A stretch of DNA of 64,000 nt from Cornus controversa. Lineage: Eukaryota; Streptophyta; Magnoliopsida; Cornales; Cornaceae. Position numbers and translations under genes: made by a program. Position 1 is the stretch's first letter; each line of letters opens with the position of its first letter. Under the pieces are notes generated by a model, which saw nothing but the letters and a program-made list of their open reading frames with translations, was not told the origin of the DNA and did no database searches. This document shows positions 1 to 11,790 of this stretch, in pieces. The stretch is taken from NCBI GenBank assembly GCA_026545225.1, contig CM048853.1:50269755-50333754 (forward strand). The letters run 5' to 3'.

Positions 1-396
1 ATAGAGGAAGAGAAAGTGAGAAATATACTGAAGTACGTAAACACAACCTGCAATAGCCGGAAGGAGAAACGGTGATCAAAAAATTGCGTAGAGAGAGACG
101 GTGATTGGACTAGCTATAACAAGCAATTCGATCCGTTTTATATTTTTGTATATGATTGAGACTTGTCTCTTAATAATTTTTAGATTGAAACAAATAAATT
201 AATCATGTGGATAGTTTTTTTGTAGAGGATTATATCGTTATTATTAATCTTAATGATGAAGCATGATTATACTAGGAGCCTTGTATTTGACTGAATGATC
301 TATTAATAGAGTTTAAATCATTGGGGGTTAAATATGGTTGTATAGATGGACGATTATAGCTACTGGTTTATTGTTGTCAATTAGTTGTGCTGTGTG

Positions 397-645
397 TTTA
401 TATATATATATATATATGTTATCTGGTATTAATACAGAATTATGTATTTATGCGTATTGATGGAATACTTATGAGGTTAAGAAACCAACGTCATGGTTAG
501 AAAATTGTGTATCTAGATTATGATATTAGGATCTGTTTTGATGATTTAAATATATATATATATATATATATGCTATCTGGTGTTAATACAGATTTATGTA
601 TTTATGTGTATCATGATATTAGGATATGTTCTGATGATTTAAATC
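397..645 (+). repeat. Tandem duplication, about 150 bp offset, with (AT)n
   Basis: A block made of a (TA)n run, 'tatctggt.ttaatacag' and 'tatgtatttatg.gtat' occurs at about 400-460 and again at about 550-612. A second shared block, 'atgatattaggat.tgtt.tgatgatttaaat', occurs at about 520-550 and 613-645. The copies are diverged. The short reading frame at 507-710 is a by-product of this repeat. Confidence 0.6.
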
Positions 646-799
646 AAAGACCGTTTCTTTTTAGCAGTATTACAGTGGTTATAATTACAATTGGTTGTAT
701 AATGAAATAGATTGCCGAATTATATACGTAATGAATTATATTTAGAATATAATGTGGTGATACCCTATATATATACCTTAATTTAGGATACAATGCATA

Positions 800-1060
800 G
801 TTGCGGTAAATGTACAGAATATAACATAGTGGCGTAATATTCTGTATATTTAGTTTAGGATAGTGGCGTGGGTGTTTTGTATATTTAGTTTAGGACAATG
901 GTACGGTGGAACCAGTGTTTTGTATATTTACTTTAGAAAAGTGGCACGGTTCTGTATATTTAGTTTAGGACAGTGACACAGTGGAGCCAGTGTTCTGTAT
1001 ATTTACTTTAGGAAAGTGGAGCGATGGAAACGTATATTTACTTTAGGGCAGTGGTTGTAT
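800..1060 (+). repeat. Diverged minisatellite, about 45-60 bp units
   Basis: The phrase 'tgtatattta.tttagga.agtgg' recurs about six times between 840 and 1055, with variable spacers such as 'gtggagccagtgtt'. This is an old tandem array inside the presumed LTR. No function is inferred. Confidence 0.6.
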
Positions 1061-2296
1061 ATTGATTTGATTATATCTAGGACGGTGGGCATATGTGTAT
1101 TGAAATGTGACAATTGGATTGGATAAAGCTTAATGGTTTATCTTCTGTAATATTAGTTGTTATTTTTAGAGGCTAAGAGTGACACTCAAAGTGGGTTATG
1201 CATTTGTGAGTGAAATGAGTTACCAACAGAACTAGTTATTTATAAGGAATGTGTTTACCACCCTGATATTTATAGTAGTGTATAGATATATCTAGACAGT
1301 TTTTGTATAATATTTTGAATATTTTATTATATAGAAAAAAATACTTTTTTGGGTTATTTTATGCAAGATTAATGAAAATTAGATAAAAATAGTAAAAATA
1401 TATCTACAATTATGAAAAAAATTTCAGAATAATGTATCTAAGTTTAATTAACTCAAATTTGCTGAAAAATGTGAAATTACATTAAAGTTTGTAATGGACA
1501 ATGGTGAGTAGTCGAGGAGTAGTCTGAGACTATTCTTATGATGACTTTGTTAGGTATGGTCAGGGACCTACCTATTGGGAGTGCACTACCCTTTTGTTAT
1601 GGCCATTGGGCTCAGCATGCCCTTATTATGTGGACGTGGTCCGGGACCATCTGGGTGAGTAGACGTATAACCCAGCCACATGTGTGTTTTCGGTAGTTCG
1701 AGACTATGCGATGCACACCATTGATTGGAGGGGAGCCTGGGGCTCATGTGAGATAAGTGAAATTTAATTTAAGTTAATCAAGATGGTTAACAAGTTATGG
1801 TGTGAAATTGGAAAAATTGTGTTATGTTGTATATTTGGGTAATTATGATATATGAGAATTTATGACTTGGGATGAATACATGTAATTAATGTATTTTTGA
1901 CGAGTTACTTTTATATATGAAAATATAAGGTGAATCGATTTGCTGAGCAGGGAATGTGTTTAGCAAACCCTTGTTGAGCTTGTGAGCTCACTCCTTAACA
2001 ATTTTCAGGTACACGTTGATTGGAACGTGATGGAGTCATGTGAGTTGGATGGAGATGATTTTGTTGTTTTCCTACTTCTTTGTAGTTCAATAAAATTGAT
2101 ATGAACTTATGTAATAATGTTGAGGATTTTTATTGATTGTATTAGATGATGCTACATTTGTTTTGTAGTTATTTATGTTTTCAATAAAATTCTTCTTAGG
2201 AGAGTTATAATATGTTGTGTGAGGTAGTAGTTGTTGCAAATCACGCACTTTATTTAAGTATAGAACCAGTGTTTCTATTATTTAAATTTAGGGGCG

Positions 2297-2815
2297 TGAC
2301 AACATAGTTGAGCAAATATTTTAAAATCATGTAAAAAAAATAGTGAATTATTAATCTAAGTAAGCATTCATTCAAACAACTGATTTAGATGATAAGTCTT
2401 CTCGTACTTGAGAAAGAGCATTGAAACTCGAGATAAATAACGGGGCGTGAAGTTCACATGCATAAACTCGAGATTCTCATACTAAATTTTGTTTGGATAT
2501 CATAAAGCGGGTTGGTTAGTGAGGGAAAAAACTCTTCTAGTCTGAAGGTCCCTTTAATTAGCTTTATATTATTATATATCACTTGTTTTGTAATTATTAG
2601 TTTTTCTTCATTTCCACTTTTTTCACGATCTTTTGAAATATAAGCTGTAAAATCTAAAAAAATAATCATATATTAGTTAAAAGATTATTTATACTTAAAA
2701 CTTTTTCTTTGCCTATTGAATTTATATAGGAAAAGATTTAATTATAACAAACAACCTCGTTTTTAAGGAGATTGATTATACTTTGGGATACAATAATTGC
2801 CACCTCAAAGGTGAG
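2297..2815. other. Intergenic, nothing recognised
   Basis: AT-rich DNA between the presumed LTR and the hAT MITE. The 71-codon frame on the - strand at 2454-2669 has no recognisable domain, and I treat it as chance. Confidence 0.5.
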
Positions 2816-3075
2816 CAGGGCCGGCCCTGACTATAGGCGACCTAGGCGGTCGCCTAGGGCCTCCAAAATATAGGGGCCCAAAAAAAAATGATATATATAT
2901 ATATATATTATATGAGTTAAAAACAGAGAAAAAATGCCCCAAATATATTGTATAAGTTAAACACAGAGAAAGGGGCCAAAAAAAAAAAATAGTACTTTAT
3001 ATATTGTATAAGTTAAAGACATAGAGAAAGTGGCCCAAAAAAAAACAGTTATATATTGTATAAGTTAAAAACAGT

Positions 3076-3111
<36 letters not shown>

Positions 3112-3418
3112 CTTTATTTACCTCCTATAATGAATCTATTGACTTTTCTCTTTTTTTTTTTTCTTTTTTTTTCTCTTTTTCTTTATTCCTCCCTCTCTTC
3201 AACATCTTTCAATTTCTTCTCCAGCCAAACAATATTGAAGAAAATCATATTCAATATCTCGGCAGAATTATATTTAAAGTTAAAGTCTTAAGAGGAGTGT
3301 TAAAAATTCACACTTTATAAAAAAAAATTACGCGTGTATAACCTTACATATAAAGGGCCTCACGTTGGAAGTTCGCCTAGGGCCCCTCTAGATTTTGGTA
3401 ATCTCAGGACTGCCCCTG
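2816..3418. mobile_element. Non-autonomous hAT-type MITE, 603 bp
   Basis: The left end CAGGGCCGGCCCTGA and the reverse complement of the right end, CAGGGGCAGTCCTGA, form imperfect terminal inverted repeats. Sub-terminal 'gcctagggcc' occurs on both sides. The flanks are AAGGTGAG (2808-2815) and AGGGTGAG (3419-3426), an 8 bp target duplication with one mismatch, as expected for hAT. The interior holds about four diverged copies of a 55-60 bp unit ('ttgtataagttaaa.acagagaaa..ggccc') and an (AT)n run. No transposase is present. Confidence 0.75.
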
Positions 3419-3680
3419 AGGGTGAGGAAGAATCTCCCTATCACTACCGATGTGGCAATAGAATACAATGTGCTAATATTTAATTTTAAAATATAAGAAA
3501 AGAAAATTAAGACTTTTATTTTTAAAAAAAATCTTTACACATTTTTATATTTAAAATGGGCATGTCTTATTGTATTACTCTGAGGTCAGATGAGGATGCA
3601 AGCAGTGCTCTATTATGAAATAAAATTGCTATATTCAAAACTTTCTTTTTTTTTACTTCTTTTTGTGAATTAGATTTTGG

Positions 3681-4903
3681 TAAAAGGGCCCAAAACTCCC
3701 TTGTGATTTAAAAAATGTGCAATAAACTTCTGTGTTATATTTTGGACCATATCACATCCTCACTTTTGCAAAAGCGAGTAAAGTATCCCTTTTACACATA
3801 TTCTTTCTTTTCTATAACCATTTCACCCTTTCTATTATTATAAAAAATAAAGAAAAATAGAGAGAAGAGAAGTTTTATTATATTAAATTTTTTTACCTTA
3901 ATAAAAAAAAATAGGAGTATTTTTCCTAGAGAAAAACTAAAAATTCACAATTACACAATAAAATTTTTGATTTTTTTATTTTTCAAAAAATTTCCATTAG
4001 AAAGAGAGGGTTTTTTTATATTAAGTTTTTTCTTTACCTTAATAAAAAAAAGATGAGTTTTTTTCTGAGAAAAAATTTCCAGAAATAATTTTTGGGGAAA
4101 AAAACTAAATATGCACAATAATAAAAAAATTTGGATTTTTTTTTGTTTTTTCAAAAATTGTTTTATTTTCATAAATTTTCTTTCTCTTTTTAATGGAAAA
4201 AGTTTCGAAAATAATTTCTGGAAAAAATCAAAAAAATTTATTAAATAATTGTGCATATTTAGTTTTTTTCCAAGGAAATTATTTCCGAAATTTTTTTTCC
4301 TGAAAAAAAACTCTCTTTCTTTTATTAAGGTAAAAAAAAACTTAATATAAAAAAATCCCTCTCTTTCTAATGAAAAATTTTCAGGAAACAATTTTCGAAA
4401 AAAAAAAAAATCCAAAATTTTTTATTATATAATTATGCATTTTTTGTTTTTTTTTCTTGGAAAAAACTCCTCTTTTTTTATTAAGAAAAAAAAACTTAAT
4501 ATAAAAAAGCCTCTCTTCTCTCTATTGTTTTTTTATTTTTATAATAATAAAAATGATAAAATAATCATAAAAATTTATAATATATGCATAAGGAGGTAGT
4601 TTGCTCACTTTTGTAAGGCCCTGATTGAATTGGCTTTTGAAAAGTCGCTTTTGATTTTTCAAGCTCAAAAATCGTTTTAGAAAGTGTTTGAATTGGTAAG
4701 GCGAAAGAGTTTCGGAGTTTGAAAAGACCGTTTAAAGGAAGCTTCCTGATTTACTTCTGTTTCTCTTTTTCTTCTACGTAAAAGCCGAAGCAAAAACTCT
4801 ACCAAACAGGCCTAAATGCGAGAGTGTGATATAGTCCAAAATATAATATAAAAAGATTTATTACACTTTTTTAAAATCACACGAAAATTTTGAACCATTT
4901 TCT
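3681..4903. mobile_element. Foldback (long inverted repeat) element, about 1.2 kb
   Basis: The two halves are inverted copies of each other. 'cccttgtgattta...ttatattttggaccatatcaca' at 3700-3763 matches the reverse complement of about 4819-4885. The match continues inward through 'aatagagagaagaga' (near 3856) to its inverse at about 4510-4530, with the fold near 4170. Homopolymer-rich arms generate a spurious Phe/Lys-rich frame at 3951-4415. The right arm is interrupted by a Tourist MITE at 4617-4812. The TIR style resembles Mutator-type MITEs, but I cannot call a clear target duplication. A transcript through it would form a long hairpin. Confidence 0.55.
4617..4812. mobile_element. Tourist-type (PIF/Harbinger) MITE, 196 bp, nested
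   Basis: The ends are GGCCCTGATTGAATTGG on the left and, as reverse complement of the right end, GGCCTGTTTGGTAGAG. Both flanks are TAA (4614-4616 and 4813-4815), the 3 bp target preference of PIF/Harbinger. It interrupts the right arm of the surrounding foldback element. Removing it brings the arm sequence back together, so it is the younger insertion. Confidence 0.7.
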
Positions 4904-5710
4904 AGTTTTCCCTTATATTTTTTTTGTCCAAGTTGCATGGATAAAAATTTGCACGGGAATACAGTGGGTACAATAGACTCAACAGCAGTGGAGTGCATGA
5001 TTAAGTAAGAAAGAAAAAAAAGTTGAAAAAAAAAAATAGATAACATAAATTGCTGGTGAGATATATACAAGTATACAACCACCGGTAAACTTTCGTGTCA
5101 GCATTTTAACACGTAGGGTAACTTATTTTTTCAATTGGACACTGTTAAATGGCCTCAACGAAGGTTAGTCTTTAACTCTTCATTAATCCATGAAATTTGT
5201 TTGGCCTAAAATTAAAATAAATTTAATATATTATGTTTTAATTTGGCAGGCATACCAATGACATGATACGTTTACGGTTAGAGCACGTAATTTTTACCCT
5301 AGCAATTTAGCATGAATGGCAAATTTATGTGTTAAAAGGAGTGCATGTCCCATGCTCAATTAAGTTATATTTAAAAAATATCGAATCAAGGTCTTAAAAT
5401 TATAATTATAGTAAATTTAGTTCAAACACAATTCTAATTCCAATATATCAATTCGGTATTATTGATTGCAACATTAGTTTAAAATATCAAGTGCCAATAT
5501 TTTATTTTAAAATGTTATTGTTTTTCCACTATTCTTCACGATCCTTGTATTCATATTTGCAACTTATATAATTTTGTCCATGTAATTTTAAGAATTTGTT
5601 TATACTAAGATTTACTACTTTTAATGGGCCCGCTATATCTTACCCTTTCACATGTGTAACATTACACAGAACCGTCCCGTCTAAGATCTACTTATTCTTA
5701 TAGAAATATA
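4904..5710. other. Intergenic, nothing recognised
   Basis: AT-rich sequence with no coding signal, no RNA gene and no repeat ends that I can define. Confidence 0.5.
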
Positions 5711-7952
5711 TTCTTAATTAGATTCATACATTTCAAGCCTATAATCTCAATAAAATAAAATAACTAATTTGCTCATATCTAATAAAAGTGTTTTTATATT
5801 ATTGAAAATGGTAAAAGTATGTAAAAAACTGGACAGACTGTTTTCTTAAAACACGTGACATAGCTTATATAATTATATTCAATATTTTTTTAATTAATCA
5901 TTAAGAGAATCTTCTCAATGTACCATCCATTTACATTTTTTTTTTGCTTGTTTATGTTGCAATTTATTATATATATATATCTATATTACACATTAGCTTG
6001 GTATAATAAGATAAGAAAGGTCAGTTCAATGGTTAAAAATGGTTAAAAAATCAATTACATAGATTCAAATATCTTTTTCTAATTATAGCCTAAAATTACT
6101 CTATTTAATGATCATAATTTTGAATACATGATTAGTTCTCTAGAAACAGGCATATACTAATATTTATATATTTAAAGTAGATAAGAAAATGATTAGCGTG
6201 GAGGATATGTTTCATTCATATTCTCTCTCAAGAGATTGTCAGCAGAGTGGGTTGAAGCTCACATCTGCTAAGTTGATTTCATATTAAAATATTTTTTTTA
6301 AACTCTAATCTTTTTTAGAAAAAATTACACTTAAGTAAAGTTAAGAGGCCTAAATTACAAAGTGGTCTATTTTAAAAGTTTAGTTTTCACTTTTGTTGAA
6401 TTAAATAAACTAATCACATATACATTGAAAATTATTATTCAAATCCAAAATGTCTTTCAATATCTTATTTCAACCCACACTAAACTCCATTTGGTTTATG
6501 TGCGACCGAAGGAGTATTGTGCATGACTGAATAAATTTAACAAATTATTTTCTTTTCGTATCATTAAAAGAAAATTGAATTCATTACAAAGCACCACTGC
6601 CTAGATAAATTATTGATCGTTAATCATCTATCATCACAAAAATATGGTCTTTTATTTTGTTTTACTGAATTGATTTTTTTATTTAAAAATTAATAATTAG
6701 TGAACTAATTTTTGAATTGTATGACAAATTCATGTGTCAATGGTTCTTAATTTTGAAGTGTTTTAATTGTGATGAACGGTTTCACTAGTCACTTTTTTAA
6801 GTTGTCATTATTAACTATCTAATTCATTATTGTTTGTTTACATATGTTCTTAATTTGATTTAGTCATCAGGCATATTTTATGTAAAATGACTCATAAGTC
6901 ATTTGCTAATAAACTCAAATTTTATTTGTATTTATAGGCATACTTAAAATTTATAGGAATTTACTTGTGAAATTTAAAATTTTCTTATCTTTGTGCCTCA
7001 TGTTTTGATGTAATATCTCTTCCTGATATTCACATTTTTTAGACATACCCGACCGAAAATTTACTCAAGCATATCAGAAAAATCTACTTCATTCTCATCC
7101 AGATATAGTTGATGTGTTGTGATATTACAAGTGTATCCACTTGCATTAATCTAAGAGGGAAAATAAATCAGCTGTCATTTAGAGTCATATCGGACAATCT
7201 AATTTTAATTACATTACAACATAATAGCATGTTCACAAGTGATTGTATTTTGTTTTACTTTATAAGTTTGTTCACTTTTATCAGATTACTTTGATATTCT
7301 TATAATTTTTGAGAAATCAAACGATGTTTAAGATATTTTTTCAATTTTTTGAGTGAAAGGATTATTTAATTTAAGAAGGATAATTTAATATTTTGGAATA
7401 TGAGATTGAAAGACATTTTTGACTTGAATAATAATTTTTAATACATATATAACTATTTTGTTTAGTTCAATCAAAGAAAAAAATAAACTTTTAAAATATA
7501 TCACTCAGTAATTTAGTCCTCTAACTTTATTTAAGCCATACAGATACAGAAAGAAAAAATTTAGAAAAAGAAAGGAACTAGAGTGAGATATATGGATTAG
7601 TGAGACATAGAAGTGGACCAACATTATAATTTGAGACAGACTGAGAGAGAGAGCTGTTATTGGCTCTCTTCTCATGATCAAGTCAAATTGATTCAATTCC
7701 TCTTCAACACTGCAACATTTTGTGGAATTCGTTTCTCGGCCAATTCAATTAATTCTAATTGCGGAGACAATAAATTGTTTGACGACGGAAATGACGAGAA
7801 ATATCAGATACTAAGGTACTTGATGTGTTGTTTTCCGTAGTATTATTTGCTAATGACATGTTTGGTTGCTGAGAAAACTTAGGATAAGAAAAGAACAAAT
7901 AATAAATTTGACAAAAACATCCACTCAACTGTGTCTGAGACAACCATTGGGC
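5711..7952 (+). repeat. Displaced second copy of the CESA3 promoter and leader
   Basis: This matches 14178-15231 in direct orientation. Shared blocks include 'ttcttaattagatt.ataca' (5711), 'gactgttttcttaaaaca.gtgacata' (about 5840), the 'gaggatatg...tattctctc' segment (about 6200), 'tcatgatcaagtcaaattg' (about 7670) and 'tgtctgagacaaccattgg' (about 7934). The copied segment therefore spans upstream DNA, the leader exon and the start of the probable leader intron ('aag^gtacttgatg' near 7815). It stops before the CESA3 coding sequence. It is interrupted by a 1.2 kb foldback element (6330-7535) and lacks about 70 bp present in the gene-proximal copy. No coding exon follows it for 7.7 kb. Confidence 0.75.
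6330..7535. mobile_element. 1.2 kb non-coding TIR/foldback transposon
   Basis: The first about 140 bp (6330-6466) and the last about 140 bp (7395-7535) are inverted copies of roughly three-quarters identity. Both begin CTTAA.TAAAGTTA.AGG and share 'attttaaaagttta' and 'aatgtctttcaat'. The core has no credible protein. The same place in the gene-proximal leader copy is empty, which confirms an insertion. The target duplication is unclear. Mutator-like is plausible from the long TIRs, but the superfamily is not proven. Confidence 0.65.
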
Positions 7953-8152
7953 GAGACTTCAGGTTCAAGTTTGCAATTAAAGAAAATTGTGAAAAAAAAA
8001 AAAAATTTAAATCAAACTTTATGTTTGTAAATAACTTTGGAAGATCATTATTTAATAGAAGGATGCAATTTTTTTTGCTTCTTTTTTTTTCTGAGAAAAT
8101 ATGTTTTATTAGCTATTTTGCTTTCTTTTCTTGGTAAAATCTCTCCTAGAAG

Positions 8153-8565
8153 ATTTGTGACTGACACCGAGCCATTACATAACTTTAGACTTGAAAAAGG
8201 TATTAAGTATATGCAAACTTCAAGTTTGTAACTATATAATGCAAAATTTATCGTATGAAAAAATAAATGAATAAAAATAACAAGATGATATGATAATAAT
8301 ATATTAATAACACAAATAACTAACATGCATACTTTTTGATATAGTAGAAAAAAACTTAAGGTTCGTGACTAATACTGAGTCATTACATAACTTTAGAATT
8401 GGAAAAAGGTATTAAATATATACAAACTTTAGGATTGTAACTATATAGGGCAAAATTCATCATATGAATAAAAATAACAAGATGATACGATAGTAATATA
8501 TTAATAATACAAACAACTAATATGCATACCTTCTTATATAGTAGATAAATCAATTTTTCCTTCTC
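8153..8565 (+). repeat. Two-copy tandem duplication, about 208 bp
   Basis: 'gac..a.ac.gag.cattacataactttag' at about 8159 recurs at about 8367. The similarity continues through 'aaaaataacaagatgata.gat' to 'catgcatac' and '.atgcatacc' at the ends. Both copies are AT-rich and non-coding. The short frames here are repeat artefacts, including the matching pair on the - strand. Confidence 0.7.
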
Positions 8566-10649
8566 AGTATGGTAAAGAGTCATGGTGATAACGTCTTATA
8601 AAGATATCCAGAAAAAAAGAAAGGTGCACACACTTTCTACTAGTAAATAAAGAGAGCCATAAAAGAGGCATATATATTCAAAACTAATGGCACATTATAT
8701 ATAGGATAAATATGAGTGATATCCCTAGAGTTTGAACTTATTTCACATAGAGAGAAACTTTTCTTATAACTTTCGTAGAGACTTCAAGTGATATTTTCGT
8801 CTCTAATACCATTAGTTTAGGTGTGAAGTGTCTAATATACCCCAACTTTATTTATAAAATATAATTAAAATTATTAATTTTATAAAAAGACCCAATTACC
8901 CTTGTCATCACTGTTCTCTCTCCCAATAGTTTCACCACCACCAAACTAAAACCTAGAGCGTGCTCATCTTTCTCCCCTCCGCCGCCTCTCTGTCGATCCT
9001 AAACCACCCACCACCACCACCACCATAAGCTCCGTGTAAAACTCATTTTTTTTAATTTTATGTATATTCCCACCACCATCAAACAAACCCAAGATCAAAA
9101 TCTCCAAACAACCTACTATTAAACCCACTATCGTTGACGAGCGTAAAAATGTAGGTATTTCGTCATTGCGGTTTCTACGCCTCATGCAAAAAAATTTGTA
9201 AAACCCAAAAACACTTAAACTTAAAAAAGTGAAGTGGTAAGTCGGGGTCAAACCCAAGAGATTGTGATTAGAAAATTTATTTGAATCTAAGTTGATTAAA
9301 AATCCGAACTTAAAATGATTACTTGGAAAGAGGATTTTGTTTAAAACTAATAATGCAAATAAAATTAAAGAGCAGAAAAATAAAATGCATGAAATAAATA
9401 AAAAACATTTAAATGAAAGGCAAGTAAATAAATAACAATTAAAAGAAAGTATAACAATTGAATATAAATTAAATAGAGAAAATAAGTGCTCTCACAACAC
9501 TCTCAACTCAACTCAGTGTTGTCACTACACTGATATCTATCCCTCACACTCAATTGTCTCACAAGAAGAGAACGAATTTGAAAATACAATGCTAGAATGC
9601 TACTGGAATTGAGAATGAAAGTATACTGAATGTATATGTCTTCATCCGGCGTATGAGTCCTTTCCAAGTGCAAGGCTTCAACCTTGGCTATTTATAGACA
9701 AAATTCCTTCCAACTTGCAACGGAAAATATGATGGAATAAGGTATGCAAAAGTTAATTTTGGAGCTAATCACCAATTAATGTTGAGAACACATTTACTCT
9801 TTGTCAGATGAAACAACTTGTTCTTTACATCACCAACTACCCATATCATATCCGGGGTCAAAACTTTTGATTACACTTGTTCTACTCTTTCTTTCTCTCT
9901 CTACCAGCTTTTCTTCTCTCTCTAACTGTTCACTCTTTAACCCACTAACTCATTTTATCTCTAACTGTTCATTGTTTATTTGTTCTCCTGTCTTGTCTTG
10001 TATTTTCTCCATTTGGTCTCCTTTTTTTTTCTAATTTCTTTATTCTTCACATTTCCTTCTCATCTTTTTCTCCAGCCACCTGCACACATACACATATCTA
10101 TATATATATTGTATACATATATATACACATATATTATACACAGTGGGTTAGGTAAAGTGGCTTCGGCTGGCTTGGTGGTTGTGTGTGTGTGAATATAACA
10201 AAACTATATAATACTAATATAAAAATATAACTATATACTATAATAAAATTATGCACACATATATACTAACTTATATAAATATCTATATAAATAATATAAA
10301 ATAATAAAATACAACATAATTAAAAAATAAAAAAAATACTAAAGTATACTACTAGTAACAATAAAATATAAGAAATTAAAATATAAAATTATTTAAGAAA
10401 TTAAAAGTAGAAAATAAATAAACTATAAAAATAATAATAAATAAAAATATAAAAATACACACACACCATTAGACTGTTGGATGAGTTTGCCCGAGACCTT
10501 ATTGAAGCACTAAGCAGTTTTTATAGACTAATTTTATAGAGAAACTTTCTGAAAACAATAAAAACATAAAAATACCAACATACACACAATTAAGGAATTA
10601 ACATATGCAATTAAAGAGGTTTAAATGTGCAATATTCAGTGTTCATCAA

Positions 10650-10860
10650 CGGTACACCACCCAAAACCACCGCCATAAAGCCACAACCCTTAAACACTAT
10701 CAAACCAACGCCACCCAAAACTATCGCCATAAAGCCACAACCCTCAAACATCATCATCAAACCCACCATTGTACACCACCCAAAACCATCACCATAAAAC
10801 CACAACTCTCAAACACCATCATCAAACCCACCATTGTACGCCACTCAAAACCACTGCAAT
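10650..10860 (+). repeat. Minisatellite, four copies of about 55-65 bp
   Basis: The unit contains 'ccacccaaaacca..gccataaa' followed by 'gccacaaccctcaaacatcat', with starts near 10654, 10709, 10774 and 10839. The frames on both strands at 10605-10862 are translations of this array, so I do not call a gene. Confidence 0.8.
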
Positions 10861-11334
10861 AGGGTTTTGAATGGAGAATGGAAGTCGTTTCGGCAGTGGC
10901 TAGTAAGAAGATGCTGGAAATAGGTCTTCTTGCCAATGACTATGCATGGGAAGTTGGAAATGGTGGAACTTTGACTGATTGGTGGCACCACCACCACCAT
11001 ACCCACAACTAACATCATAATCATCAAATTCATCATCTGAATCACATAAATCGAAGTGTTTGGGAGTAAAGAAGGACCAAAACAACTATATGGTGGCAAC
11101 AATGAGGGAGCTGCAGTGGACGTCGAACAGTAAAGCCCAACGACTGTTGTCGGCATCGGTGCAATTGACGACGACGTGTTGTAAGAGGAGAGACAACTGA
11201 TTCCACGATCGATGTTGTACCTTTAGTTGTGTGATTTGCATCGAACTCAAAATCCTCTTCCTCATGGCAAATCTAAATACGACACCAACTCTGGAATAGG
11301 TACGCTCTCTTTCTAGTAATCCTCTCCACCACAA

Positions 11335-11490
11335 TCGACAGTGGTGGTGAAGCATTTTTGATAGTGGTGGTGAAGAAGGTCATGAATCGACAGTGGTGGT
11401 AGGGCATTTTTTATGGTGGCAGTGGAAAATGCCGTGAATTGGCGGCGGTGGTGGTGGGACGTTTCTGATGGTGGCTGTGAAGGTCGTGAT
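11335..11490 (+). repeat. Minisatellite, three copies of 52 bp
   Basis: Units start at 11335, 11387 and 11439. Each has the pattern '..g.cagtggtggt' followed by a 'catttttgatggtgg.' stretch and 'aaggtc.tga'. The strong G/T versus C/A strand bias explains the long frames here on both strands. Confidence 0.75.
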
Positions 11491-11790
11491 GTTGTGGTGG
11501 TTTTGGCGTTGGTGGTGATTCTGTGGAATTATGCGTGGAAGAAAAAAGGATTGTTGGGGGTACACGACGATGTTGAGAGTATATACATACATTATTTATA
11601 TATATGTATATAAAAATATACATATCTATCAATATATATGTGTTAATTGTTAAATTAATAAATTGATATGTAAATTAATAATAATAAAGGGGTATTTATA
11701 TAATTTACTAGAAAAAGGTTGAAATGTATGAGCGTCTTTATCCCGGTATAAATAAATGACAAGGGTGTTGGTGATATTTATGCACACTGT

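Larger units (their letters stand above)
1..2296 (+). repeat. Probable 3' part of a long Ty3/gypsy-type LTR
   Basis: No coding frame is visible here. The stretch looks like the downstream part of a long non-coding LTR. It has a 'gagctcact...ttttcaggtaca' segment near 1985-2015, an AATAAA-like 'caataaaattg' at 2090, and a terminal 'ggggcgtgaca' at 2286-2296, which resembles the TG...CA ends of chromovirus LTRs. The left end would lie outside the window, so neither a partner LTR nor a target duplication can be checked. It could instead be a solo LTR or another AT-rich repeat. Two small tandem-repeat patches inside it are listed separately. Confidence 0.35.
8706..11790. mobile_element. Possible composite TIR element rich in CCACCA tracts
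   Basis: The left edge 'gataaatatgagtgatatccct' loosely mirrors the reverse complement of the right edge, 'cataaatatcaccaacaccctt'. Further in, 'aatataccccaacttta' (about 8835) mirrors 'aaatacccctttatta', and CCACCA-rich stretches lie inside both ends (8930-9030 and 11330-11520). The middle (9200-10600) holds AT-rich DNA and microsatellites. I see no transposase and no clear target duplication. It could be a Mutator-like element, or several unrelated repeats side by side. Confidence 0.3.

Noticed and set aside
3951..4415. 154-codon Phe/Lys-rich protein
   Set aside because: Created by A/T homopolymers in the arms of a foldback element.
7613..7840. Small protein shared by the two CESA3 leader copies (7613-7840 and 14810-15031)
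   Set aside because: Both frames start with GTG rather than ATG, their ends differ, and the similarity is explained by duplication of untranslated leader DNA.
10605..11632. Thr/His/Pro- and Val/Gly-rich proteins
   Set aside because: They are the two strands of CCACCA-type minisatellites with strong strand bias and no conserved domain.
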